Source: Microbacter sp049976245 (lineage in GTDB: Bacteria; Bacteroidota; Bacteroidia; Bacteroidales; Paludibacteraceae). From it: a stretch of 64,000 nt of DNA. The notes beneath the pieces are model-generated. The model was not told where the DNA came from. It worked only from the letters and a program-made list of their open reading frames with translations, and did no database searches. Position numbers and translations under genes: made by a program. This document shows, one piece after another, positions 53,173 through 61,658 of the stretch (positions are counted from its first letter, which is position 1; every line of letters starts with the position of its first letter). The stretch is taken from the NCBI GenBank assembly GCA_049976245.1, contig JBMFIQ010000012.1, positions 1-64,000 on the forward strand. The letters run 5' to 3'.

Positions 53173-53370
53173 TTACATAGCTTGTTGCATCTTGATTTGT
53201 CCTTCACTCGGTTTTGAAAGCCCCAATTTACGCATCCAATTGTAGATACTTTGTGTCCCGTTGAAATGATACTTCTTTTTTAACTCTTCTATCGTTATCG
53301 ACGTGCTTAAATACTCTTGTACTGTGTGTAATTGTAAATCGTCCGTAATCTTGTTTACTTTTCTCTTCAT
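53173..53370 (-). pseudogene. IS3-family transposase orfA, truncated
   Basis: A 65-codon piece: MKRKVNKITDDLQ, then VQEYLSTSITIEELKKKYHF and IYNWMRKLGLSKPS, a helix-turn-helix domain of IS3 orfA type. Intact orfA proteins are over 100 residues; this one stops at QQAM and runs directly into orfB debris, so an internal deletion removed the coiled-coil end of orfA and the start of orfB. Confidence 0.75.
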
Positions 53371-53402
53371 AATCCTGATTTTTGTTTACTTCTTCTGTAA
53401 AC

Positions 53403-53504
53403 CTATTTCAGGACTAGACATGTTGCTACTACAGTCTCTTTGTGCACATCAAGCCCGCAACCTTTGGCTACGACCTGTTCAAATTCAATCGTTTCGTTGT
53501 CCAT
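53403..53504 (-). pseudogene. IS110-family transposase N-terminus
   Basis: A short frame starting ATG GAC AAC reads MDNETIEFEQVVAKGCGLDV and then HKETVVAT before ending 5 codons later. GLDVHKETVVAT is the first acidic motif of IS110 (DEDD) transposases, normally ~330-400 residues long. Only the first 33 codons remain, cut off at the border with the IS3 remnant. Confidence 0.75.
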
Positions 53505-53752
53505 AGTTGTACCTTTTTAATTGCTTTATCCAGCATGGTACTGTGCTTTTCATCTTCTTTGGTTCCCGCTTTAACAGTCATGTAGTTTTCATATTAACGT
53601 TAAATCTTGATCTCAATAACTTAATTGCTACATCTTTTTTGAGTCTGAAACAAGATTGCTTGCATTTGAAACAAAAATGAAAGGGATTTAGGGATGATCA
53701 GATGATCTTTGCATCATCAATTTTTATGTGTAACCCTTCATCTCTTTCTTAC

Positions 53753-55084
53753 ATGTCCAAACATTATTTGTACCGCGTTATTTTTGTTGCCATCATCGGT
53801 GGCTTTCTTTTCGGATTAAACATGGCAGGCATTTCAGGCGCCGTGCATTCCATCCAGGATTTCTTTAAATTAAGCGACAATGGCATTGGCATCGTCGTAA
53901 GTTCATTAACCCTTGGCTGTTTGGTCGGAGCATTATTCACCGGAACCATCGCCAATCAGTTGGGACGAAAAAAAGTCTTTATTTTCATTGCACTGCTTTT
54001 TGCCCTTTCTTCGTTAGGATGTGCCTTGTCACAATCAAGCATTCTGTTAGTGCTATTTCGCGTCATTGCCGGTATTGGCGTAGGCGCAATATCTGTAGTG
54101 GGGCCAATGTATATTTCTGAGATTTCTCCTGCTAACCAACGTGGCAGGTTAGTTTCGTTCAATCAGTTTGCCATTGTAATCGGCATTTTGCTGGCTTATG
54201 TCATTGATTTTCTCTTGCTTGACATCCCCGGATCGTGGCGTTATATGCTGGGAGTGCCATTTGTCTTTAGCATTTTGTTTTTATTGTTGCTGGCAAAGTT
54301 TCCCGAAAGTCCGCGCTGGTTGATTGCTCATAATAAAGAAGAAGATGGGAAGGTTGTTTTGACAAAAGTGCTTGGGAAGGAAGAAGGAGCTCATACTGTG
54401 AACGACATTAAGATGTCGCTGGCGGCTGAAACAAGCAGTGAAAAGGTTCAATTCAGAGAAATTTTTCAAGGTAAGATTGGCAAGATAGTGCTTTTTGGGA
54501 CTTTATTAGCAGCCTTTCAACAAATCACCGGTATTAATGCCGTGGTGAATTATGCTCCCGTTATTTTTGCCAAAACAGGCGTTGGCGGACATCAAGCATT
54601 GCTTCAATCGGTGTTGGTCGGTTTCATCAATTTCTTGTTCACCATTGTGGCGTTGTGGTTGGTTGACAGTCGTGGCCGCAAAGTGCTGCTTTTGTGGGGA
54701 GCAGGCGGCATGACGTTGTCTTTAGCTTATTTGGCAGCATCCTTTGCTTTTGGATGGAGTCCTGTCGGCATCCTTATTTCATTACTGGCTTACATTGCCT
54801 TCTTCGCTGCATCGTTTGCACCGGTGATGTGGGTCGTCACTTCTGAAATGTACCCCAACCGCGTACGCAGTCATGCCCTCTCCTTCTCCACTGCCATTAG
54901 TTGGGGTTGCACCTTCTTAACAGTACAATTTTCACCTTGGATATTGAATCACTTTGGCGGTGGTGTCCTTTTTGGAGTTTTCGGCTTGTTTAGTCTGTTA
55001 GCCCTTGTGTTTGTATGGGTATTTATTCCTGAAACAAAAGGTAAAACGCTGGAAGAAATTGAAAAAGAGATCGTGCGTCATTAA
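53753..55084 (+). CDS. Sugar porter family MFS transporter
   Basis: A 443-residue inner-membrane transporter with 12 predicted helices. Sugar-porter signatures are present: GRKKVF after helix 2 (residues ~73-78), PESPRWL before the central loop, QQITGINAVVNYAP in helix 7, SRGRKVLLL, and the C-terminal PETKGKTLEEIE. It should bring a monosaccharide or disaccharide into the cytoplasm by proton symport. The ATG at 53753 is preferred because it directly precedes helix 1; the upstream ATG at 53702 adds 17 uncharacteristic residues. The PfkB kinase gene follows 47 bases downstream. Confidence 0.93.
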   Translation: MSKHYLYRVIFVAIIGGFLFGLNMAGISGAVHSIQDFFKLSDNGIGIVVSSLTLGCLVGALFTGTIANQLGRKKVFIFIALLFALSSLGCALSQSSILLVLFRVIAGIGVGAISVVGPMYISEISPANQRGRLVSFNQFAIVIGILLAYVIDFLLLDIPGSWRYMLGVPFVFSILFLLLLAKFPESPRWLIAHNKEEDGKVVLTKVLGKEEGAHTVNDIKMSLAAETSSEKVQFREIFQGKIGKIVLFGTLLAAFQQITGINAVVNYAPVIFAKTGVGGHQALLQSVLVGFINFLFTIVALWLVDSRGRKVLLLWGAGGMTLSLAYLAASFAFGWSPVGILISLLAYIAFFAASFAPVMWVVTSEMYPNRVRSHALSFSTAISWGCTFLTVQFSPWILNHFGGGVLFGVFGLFSLLALVFVWVFIPETKGKTLEEIEKEIVRH

Positions 55085-55131
55085 TTTGTTTAAGTTGTAA
55101 TTTATTGTTTAATCATTCAATCATTGATTTT

Positions 55132-56013
55132 ATGGATAAAAAATCCGTTCTCTGCTTTGGTGAAATGCTATGGGATAAGATTTCGCCAACGAACAAACAA
55201 CCGGGCGGCGCTCCGATGAATGTAGCGCTGCATTTGCTAAAACATGGCCACGATGTCTGCTTGGTAAGCCGTGTCGGTAACGATAGCGACGGATGCGATT
55301 TATTGGATTTCATTCGTCCTTCAGGTCTTTCACTTGACTATATTCAACGCGACGCCACTGTGCCAACAGGTGTTGTGAATGTCGTATTAGACGAGAAACA
55401 GAATGCTACGTACGACATTGTTTTCCCTTCGGCATGGGATTTTATCCAATTAGATGAGCCGTTGATGAAAAAAATGGAGTCCGTGGATGCCATTGTTTTT
55501 GGCAGTTTGGCTTCACGTAACGATATTTCGCGAAACACCCTGTTCTATTTATTCAAAAGTAAAGCAATCAAAATTTTTGATGTCAATCTTCGCGCTCCAT
55601 ATTATTCCAAAGAACTGCTTGAAGATATGATGTTGGTAGCCGACATTATCAAACTCAATCATGAAGAGATTGCCGTCATTGCATCGTGGTACGGACAACA
55701 TGCGCTTACACTCGAAGATCAAATGCGGTGGTTAAGCAAACAATTTGGTTGTGGTACGCTATGCGTCACCCGTGCAGAACATGGCGCAGCCATGTTGCAT
55801 AACAATTTGTTTACCGAACATCCGGGCTTTCATGTAAAGGTGGAAGACACCATCGGATCAGGCGATGCCTTTCTGGCTTCTTTCATTCATGGTATCTTTC
55901 AAGAGGATGCCCCTTATGAGCTACTTTCAAATGCTTGCCGACTCGGAGCTTACGTTGCAACCCGTAAAGGAGCAAACCCGGAGTATGAAATTGAAGAAAT
56001 AAAAATCATTTAG
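55132..56013 (+). CDS. PfkB-family sugar kinase, probable fructokinase
   Basis: A 293-residue cytoplasmic kinase. GEMLWDKISP and PGGAPMNVALHLLKHG are the N-terminal PfkB pattern with the sugar site; DTIGSGDAFLASFIHG near 242-257 is the second signature with the catalytic Asp. The PGGAPMNVA form is typical of fructokinases. With the MFS porter upstream and a GH65-like enzyme downstream, it may phosphorylate fructose released from a glucosyl-fructose. The ATG at 55132 is preferred over the TTG at 55105. Substrate is inferred. Confidence 0.88.
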   Translation: MDKKSVLCFGEMLWDKISPTNKQPGGAPMNVALHLLKHGHDVCLVSRVGNDSDGCDLLDFIRPSGLSLDYIQRDATVPTGVVNVVLDEKQNATYDIVFPSAWDFIQLDEPLMKKMESVDAIVFGSLASRNDISRNTLFYLFKSKAIKIFDVNLRAPYYSKELLEDMMLVADIIKLNHEEIAVIASWYGQHALTLEDQMRWLSKQFGCGTLCVTRAEHGAAMLHNNLFTEHPGFHVKVEDTIGSGDAFLASFIHGIFQEDAPYELLSNACRLGAYVATRKGANPEYEIEEIKII

Positions 56014-56220
56014 AATTTAAATAGTTGGTATATAGATATTTAACATCTCCCTTTTTATTTAAATAATCTTTTCAAACGATTGCACAAAATATCTTTGATG
56101 GGGAAAATAATTTAACAAATATGCTCGATATATTTTATTATATTTGGAGAAATTGTTTTATAAAATATTTCTGATGTAACGTGTCTAAATCCAAAACTTA
56201 CGCTTGTTTTTTGATATAAG

Positions 56221-56314
56221 AAAGAGTCATAAAAAGAGCTTAAACTCATGAATATGCATATTTTGGTAACTTCAAGCCATCCTTTTCGTTAAAAATTCAA
56301 ATAGACGCATGAAA
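56221..56314 (+). repeat. Dispersed ~95-bp intergenic repeat, copy 9 (diverged)
   Basis: Forward copy recognisable from GAGTCATAAAAAGAGCTTAA at the left and AATAGACGCATGAAAC at the right; the middle is diverged (TTTTGGTAACTTCAAGCCAT). Confidence 0.75.
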
Positions 56315-56431
56315 CAAATTTGTTTGTTTTTGAATCAGAATTTATAGCATTTTGAGAAAACAATTATGTTATTTGCAGAATGAATATCGAGATAATGCAA
56401 GAAACTGTTCCTCTATTTTCAAAATATTTTA

Positions 56432-56526
56432 TTTCATACGCCTACTTTAATTTTTAACATTAAGGTTGTATGGAATTCGCCAAATAGTCATTTGCTTAAG
56501 CATAAGCTTTTGTTATGGCTCGTTTC
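56432..56526 (-). repeat. Dispersed ~95-bp intergenic repeat, copy 10
   Basis: Reverse copy: TTTCATACGCCTACTTTAAT at the left, TATGGAATTCGCCAAATAGT in the middle, TATGGCTCGTTTC at the right. With copy 9 it forms an inverted pair that could fold into a long stem. Confidence 0.85.
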
Positions 56527-56767
56527 ATAAATTCTTTATCACAAACAAAAGACTATCAATAAATCATTTATCATTGATTTAATATTAATAAAAGCATAAT
56601 TACAGGTCAATATGAGATTTAAAATATTTATTTTAACCATTCAAAATCAAATACACTATGAATTCATCTTAAATTATTATGTTACAACTCTGATTAAAAG
56701 AGTTACAGGTATTTTCTGATTAAAGTTTTATTATTTACACAAGTCTAATTATTAAAAAAAACACATT

Positions 56768-59700
56768 ATGAAGAACAATGTCATGAATAAGAGTTTTCAC
56801 TCTTTGTTGTGCCAAAAGAAAGCGTTATTCATTCTGCTAATAACGTTCTTTTTTGCGGCTTTTAGCCAAATTTCTTATGCTGCCACCAATCCGATTAAAG
56901 TTACAGGAAAAGTAACTGATTTAGTCAGTGGCGAATCCTTACCAGGAGTAAGTGTAATTGTTGAGGGAACTACACGTGGTACCATTACAGATGTAAATGG
57001 AGTTTACAACATTGAAGTTCCATCCGAAAATTCCATTTTGACCTTTTCATTTATGGGTTATGCCAGCCAACAAATTAAAGTAGGGCAGCAAACGCATATC
57101 AATGTTAAATTGGCAGAGGCTGCTAAAAATTTAAGTGAGGTGGTAGTTGTCGGTTATGGAATTCAGAAAAAAAGTGATGTAACCGGAGCTGTTTCGTCTG
57201 TTTCCGCAAAAGATTTCAATAAAATGGCTTCTGCTACTCCATCTGAAATGATTCAAGGAAAAATTGCGGGAGTACAAATTATTTCAAACAGTGGTGAACC
57301 AGGGGCAGGTTCTCAAATCACTATTCGAGGTATGAGTTCCATTAGAGCAGGTTCGCAACCTCTTTATGTGGTTGATGGAGTGCCATTAGACGAAGGAAAT
57401 ACATCGCCAACAGGTGGAAATACATATAATTCTACACCTACAGATCCATTGTCATTTATCAATCCAAACGACATTGCATCCATTGATATTTTGAAAGATG
57501 CTTCGGCTGCAGCTATTTATGGATCAAGAGGTGCCAATGGAGTGGTTATTATCACTACCAAAAAGGGGAAAAAAGGCGTAAGTGAAGTGACTTATTCAAC
57601 TTCTTTGAGTATAGGGAGTGTTAGAAAAAAATTATCTGTTTTGAGTGCAGATCAATGGCGCCAACAAAGAGATGCGGTTCTTGGATATAACACTACCAAT
57701 AATTTAGATCCCAATGATTATCATGCAAATACTGATTGGCAAAATGAAGTATTCAGAACAGCCTTCTCGCAAGATCATAATTTAACCTTTACCGGTGGAA
57801 CTGAAACAACTCAGTATAGGGCTTCTTTAAACTATACTGATGATCAAGGTATTATGATTAAATCAGATATGAAGAAATACATTGGGAGCTTAAACTTAAC
57901 GCAAAAAGCACTCAATAATAAAGTTACCTTTAATGCGGTTTTGAATGCATCTGAAATTGTTCAAAACAGATTGCCTTTGGGTACCACAGGATACCAAGGC
58001 GATGCTTTGATCAACGCTTTACAGGCAAATCCGACGTGGCCTGCATACAATGCCAATGGAACTCCTTTCCAAATTGGATCTGCCAATAATTTGAGTCCGC
58101 TTGCTATGATCTATTATACGAACGATTTAACTCGTGAAACCGATGTTTTGGGAGACATTTCGGCTAATGTTGCTTTTACAAATTATTTAAGTTACAAAGT
58201 GAACTTAGCGCTTGATTATATGAATTCGAATCGAATGATCAATCAGGACCAAAAGTTAGATTATGAGGTTTCCAATGGGGGTGCAGGACAAAGAAACAGC
58301 CGTGAGATGTATAATTATTTGATTGAACATACTTTGAATTTTGATAAAACTTTTGGGGTTAATCACTTGACTGTTTTGGGTGGTTATTCTTATCAAAATT
58401 TTCAAATTCGGGATGCTTATATGACCGGACAAGGATACATAACTGATGCTTTGCTTTATACCAACAATATTGGATCAGGAGATCCAACAATGACATCCAT
58501 TAGTTCCGATGCCGATTCATATCAATTGCAATCTTATTTTGGTCGTGTAAATTATAGTTTGAAAGACCGATACCTTTTGACGGCTACTGTGCGTGCGGAT
58601 GGCTCATCTAAATTTGGGGTTAACCATCAGTATGGCGTTTTCCCGTCTTTTGCAGGTGGTTGGAGGTTAAGTGAAGAGCCATTTATTAAAAAACTCAATT
58701 TCTTTGATAACTTGAAACTGCGTTTTGGTTGGGGCGAAACCGGTAACTCTGAGATTGGGACCCACAACTCACAAACATTATATAACCCAACTCCTGTGGC
58801 CAGTGCTGTTATTGGAGGTCAAACAATTACAGGTTTGATTATTAGTAAAACTCCAAATCCAAATATCACTTGGGAAAAAACTCAATCAACGGATGCAGGT
58901 TTGGAATTTGCTATTCTGGGAGGTCGATTAATGGGTGACTTTGATTATTTTTACAAGCAGACTACCAATTTATTGTTGGCCATTCCTTCACAAGCAGTTT
59001 CTCCAACTTCATTTGTGGTAAGCAATATTCCGGGGGCAAAGATTGATAATTATGGGGTTGAGCTAAGTTTAACAGGGAAAGCCATTCAAACAAAAGATTT
59101 TTCATGGGAAATTTCCGGAAATATGACTTTACCCAAGAATATTGTAAAAAATTTACCGGTTCAAATGTATCAAACAGGAGCTGCCGTAGGTCAAGGTCTT
59201 TCAAATGCATACTGTGAAATTATTACAAGCAATCAACCTATTGATGTGCTGTATGGGAAGAAGATTACAAATATAGATTCACAGGGCGTTGTTCATTATT
59301 TGCAAACAAAATCGGGGATTGACAGCTTAACCTATTTAGGGAATCCATCTCCGAACTTTATATGGAGTTTGACTAATACTTTTAGATATAAAAATTGGGA
59401 TTTGAATATCTTTATCAATGGTGTAAGCGGTAACAGAATTTTTAATAATACCGCTGTTTTATTGGATAAAACAAACATCAATACCTCTCATAATACATTA
59501 TCTTATTTCGCTTATGATAATGTTGCCACTGCCACTTATACGCCGACTGTTTCCAGTCGTTATATGATGAATGGAACATATGCTCGTTTGACGAATGTAA
59601 CATTAGGATATACATTCCATTTAAAAAACACTACTTACATTAAGAATCTTAGAGTTTATCTCAATGGTTCCAATTTGTTAGTAATTACGAGTTATAAAGG

Positions 59701-59824
59701 TTTTGATCCTGACGTGACAACTTCAGTACCTTTTGGCGGAAATGGGGTAAATTCTTTTGGTATAGATAATGGTAATTATCCGAAGCCTCGTACTTTTATG
59801 CTCGGAATCAATGCTACCTTTTAA
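56768..59824 (+). CDS. SusC-like TonB-dependent outer-membrane transporter (PUL2)
   Basis: A 1018-residue outer-membrane receptor. Signal segment near 18-38 (ALFILLITFFFAAFS). The carboxypeptidase-like domain begins KVTGKVTDLVSGESLPGVSV near 44-63. EVVVVGYGIQKKSDVTGAVS is the SusC TonB-box region (~124-143). The plug contains ITIRGMSSIRAGSQPLYVVDG and IDILKDASAAAIYGSRGANG. It ends MLGINATF, with the terminal Phe of barrel proteins. susD follows 18 bases after the stop. The region looks more AT-rich at third positions than the 30-50 kb part (visual impression), which would fit separate acquisition. Confidence 0.97.
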   Translation: MKNNVMNKSFHSLLCQKKALFILLITFFFAAFSQISYAATNPIKVTGKVTDLVSGESLPGVSVIVEGTTRGTITDVNGVYNIEVPSENSILTFSFMGYASQQIKVGQQTHINVKLAEAAKNLSEVVVVGYGIQKKSDVTGAVSSVSAKDFNKMASATPSEMIQGKIAGVQIISNSGEPGAGSQITIRGMSSIRAGSQPLYVVDGVPLDEGNTSPTGGNTYNSTPTDPLSFINPNDIASIDILKDASAAAIYGSRGANGVVIITTKKGKKGVSEVTYSTSLSIGSVRKKLSVLSADQWRQQRDAVLGYNTTNNLDPNDYHANTDWQNEVFRTAFSQDHNLTFTGGTETTQYRASLNYTDDQGIMIKSDMKKYIGSLNLTQKALNNKVTFNAVLNASEIVQNRLPLGTTGYQGDALINALQANPTWPAYNANGTPFQIGSANNLSPLAMIYYTNDLTRETDVLGDISANVAFTNYLSYKVNLALDYMNSNRMINQDQKLDYEVSNGGAGQRNSREMYNYLIEHTLNFDKTFGVNHLTVLGGYSYQNFQIRDAYMTGQGYITDALLYTNNIGSGDPTMTSISSDADSYQLQSYFGRVNYSLKDRYLLTATVRADGSSKFGVNHQYGVFPSFAGGWRLSEEPFIKKLNFFDNLKLRFGWGETGNSEIGTHNSQTLYNPTPVASAVIGGQTITGLIISKTPNPNITWEKTQSTDAGLEFAILGGRLMGDFDYFYKQTTNLLLAIPSQAVSPTSFVVSNIPGAKIDNYGVELSLTGKAIQTKDFSWEISGNMTLPKNIVKNLPVQMYQTGAAVGQGLSNAYCEIITSNQPIDVLYGKKITNIDSQGVVHYLQTKSGIDSLTYLGNPSPNFIWSLTNTFRYKNWDLNIFINGVSGNRIFNNTAVLLDKTNINTSHNTLSYFAYDNVATATYTPTVSSRYMMNGTYARLTNVTLGYTFHLKNTTYIKNLRVYLNGSNLLVITSYKGFDPDVTTSVPFGGNGVNSFGIDNGNYPKPRTFMLGINATF

Positions 59825-59842
59825 TCGATAAAATTTATAATT

Positions 59843-61447
59843 ATGAAAACAATAAATAAGATATTTCTAAAAATAGCGCTGTTTGTAAGCATGTTTTTTT
59901 TGATGGCTTCGTGCAGTCTGAAAGAACAAATTTTGGATACTGTGACAGCTACTTCCGTGCAAGCGGATTCTACATTACTGCAAAATATTGTTTATACTCC
60001 GGTATCTCAATTACCTATCATGGGCGAATGGTTTGACATGTGGGGTTTGCAGGAGATGTGTACGGATGAAGCGATGTGGCCTACACGTGGAACAGATTGG
60101 TATGATGGTGGGGCTTGGCAACAGATTTATACGCTTTCAACAAATCCTCAACATGTTCAGGTAAACAATGCATGGAATCACATGAGCAATGCGTTGACGT
60201 ATTGCAATACCGCAAGTGGAGCTTTATTAACAGCAAAAACATCACCGGCATTGCTTCAACGATACACAGGGATGGTTGATTTTATGCGTACATACTATGA
60301 ATATGTTATGTATGATTTATGGAGAATTTTTCCCTATCGCGATCCGAAAAACTCGGATTTTTCAGTTGCACCGACCTATTACACCGGAACCGCAGGATTT
60401 AATTTTTTGGTGTCAAATGCAAAAAAGGCTTATGGTGAAATGATTTCCCGTGATGATGCTCCCTATGGGGAACCAAACAAAGATGCGGCTTTGATGTTGT
60501 TGGCTAAATTGTATCTCAACAAAGGTGTCTATACTGGTACTGCAAATTATGATTCGTGCTTATATTATGTCAATCAAATCATAGCAACCGGACATTACGC
60601 ATTAGCTAATGACTATTTTGCTATGTTTTTGCCGAATAATGCCAGTCGATATAAAGCAGCTGACGATGAAGCAATTTTAGTAGGAGTAAACGATGATACC
60701 AGAAACCATGGTTTTGATTGGAATAATGTTTGGGTTCAGCCATGTTTTCACTATAATCAAACTTTCAACGGAAATTATCCTTCTAATTGGAATGGAGGTG
60801 CTGCTACACCATTTTATTTGAGAAATACTTGGTATGCCGGAACTGATACGGCTAAGGATGTGCGTTGGAAAGATAATCGTTTCTATTCAACGACAGGTGT
60901 TTACATCGGATTTAATAATGGAATTCAACACGATGGACAAGGAAACATTATCAGGACTCGAGGTGGAGCTCCTCTTAATTATACCGATACCATTTCACTG
61001 ACATCTTCTCCAGAAAATTTTGGGGTGCGAGTTTTGAAATATTATCCTCGTTTAACAGGCGTTATTCCTTATCGTATTAATAACAGTTGGATCATTTGGC
61101 GATATGCTGATGTTTTATTAATGAAAGCTGAGTGTTTGGCACGCAGCACTACGCAACAAGATTTGCAGGGTGCAATGGCTTTAGTAAATCAAATCAGAGC
61201 AAAAAGGAATGCTCCTTTAGTATCAGCAACATCTCAAGCTGATGTTTTGAACAAGATTTATATTGAACGTGGCCTTGAGTTGTATTGGGAAGGTCTTCGT
61301 CGTGACGATCGGATACGTTTTGGAACCTTCTTAAATCCAAGAACCGATTTCCCGGGAACCACCAATACCAATGATTACGTTTATCCTATTCCTCAATCAG
61401 CCATTGATGGTTCAAATGGAGCATTACATCAAAATCCCGGATATTAA
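59843..61447 (+). CDS. SusD-like surface glycan-binding lipoprotein (PUL2)
   Basis: A 534-residue lipoprotein; LMASC gives the lipidated Cys near residue 24. SusD/RagB features: YYEYVMYDLWRIFPYRDPKN near 150-170, a TPR-like ALMLLAKLYLNKGVYTG, then the C-terminal LMKAECLARS and ERGLELYWEGLRRDDRIRFG. It should cap the PUL2 SusC channel at the surface. It ends with the usual proline-containing IPQSAIDGSNGALHQNPGY-type tail. A strong hairpin lies 25 bases downstream. Confidence 0.96.
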   Translation: MKTINKIFLKIALFVSMFFLMASCSLKEQILDTVTATSVQADSTLLQNIVYTPVSQLPIMGEWFDMWGLQEMCTDEAMWPTRGTDWYDGGAWQQIYTLSTNPQHVQVNNAWNHMSNALTYCNTASGALLTAKTSPALLQRYTGMVDFMRTYYEYVMYDLWRIFPYRDPKNSDFSVAPTYYTGTAGFNFLVSNAKKAYGEMISRDDAPYGEPNKDAALMLLAKLYLNKGVYTGTANYDSCLYYVNQIIATGHYALANDYFAMFLPNNASRYKAADDEAILVGVNDDTRNHGFDWNNVWVQPCFHYNQTFNGNYPSNWNGGAATPFYLRNTWYAGTDTAKDVRWKDNRFYSTTGVYIGFNNGIQHDGQGNIIRTRGGAPLNYTDTISLTSSPENFGVRVLKYYPRLTGVIPYRINNSWIIWRYADVLLMKAECLARSTTQQDLQGAMALVNQIRAKRNAPLVSATSQADVLNKIYIERGLELYWEGLRRDDRIRFGTFLNPRTDFPGTTNTNDYVYPIPQSAIDGSNGALHQNPGY

Positions 61448-61472
61448 TTGTTAGCACTCTATGCTATTTTTG

Positions 61473-61510
61473 AGCTTGTCAGGTTGTGAAGCCTGACAAG
61501 CTTTCCTTTT
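61473..61510 (+). terminator. 11-bp perfect hairpin after PUL2 susD
   Basis: AGCTTGTCAGG (61473-61483) pairs fully with CCTGACAAGCT (61492-61502) around an 8-base loop, followed by TTCCTTTT. It separates susCD from the enzyme gene on the same strand, as the 7172 hairpin does in PUL1. Confidence 0.7.
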
Positions 61511-61658
61511 GAATTTTAACTTTTTGATGCCAATATTTTTTGTCAATTAGTAACTTGAATTTCTTTATCATATAACAAGTAAGACAAGATAAACTTTGAC
61601 ATACAAGTCAATGTTAAGATGTGAGTTCTACGTGACCTATAAAGAACAATTAAAACAC

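Larger units (their letters stand above)
56014..56767. other. Intergenic region before PUL2 susC
   Basis: AT-rich, without a supported gene. It holds two dispersed repeat copies in opposite orientation, 117 bases apart (56221-56314 and 56432-56526). No consensus promoter with correct spacing was found. Confidence 0.5.

Noticed and set aside
52911..53180. Plus-strand 89-codon protein over the IS debris
   Set aside because: The minus strand carries recognisable transposase fragments here; the plus frame is their shadow.
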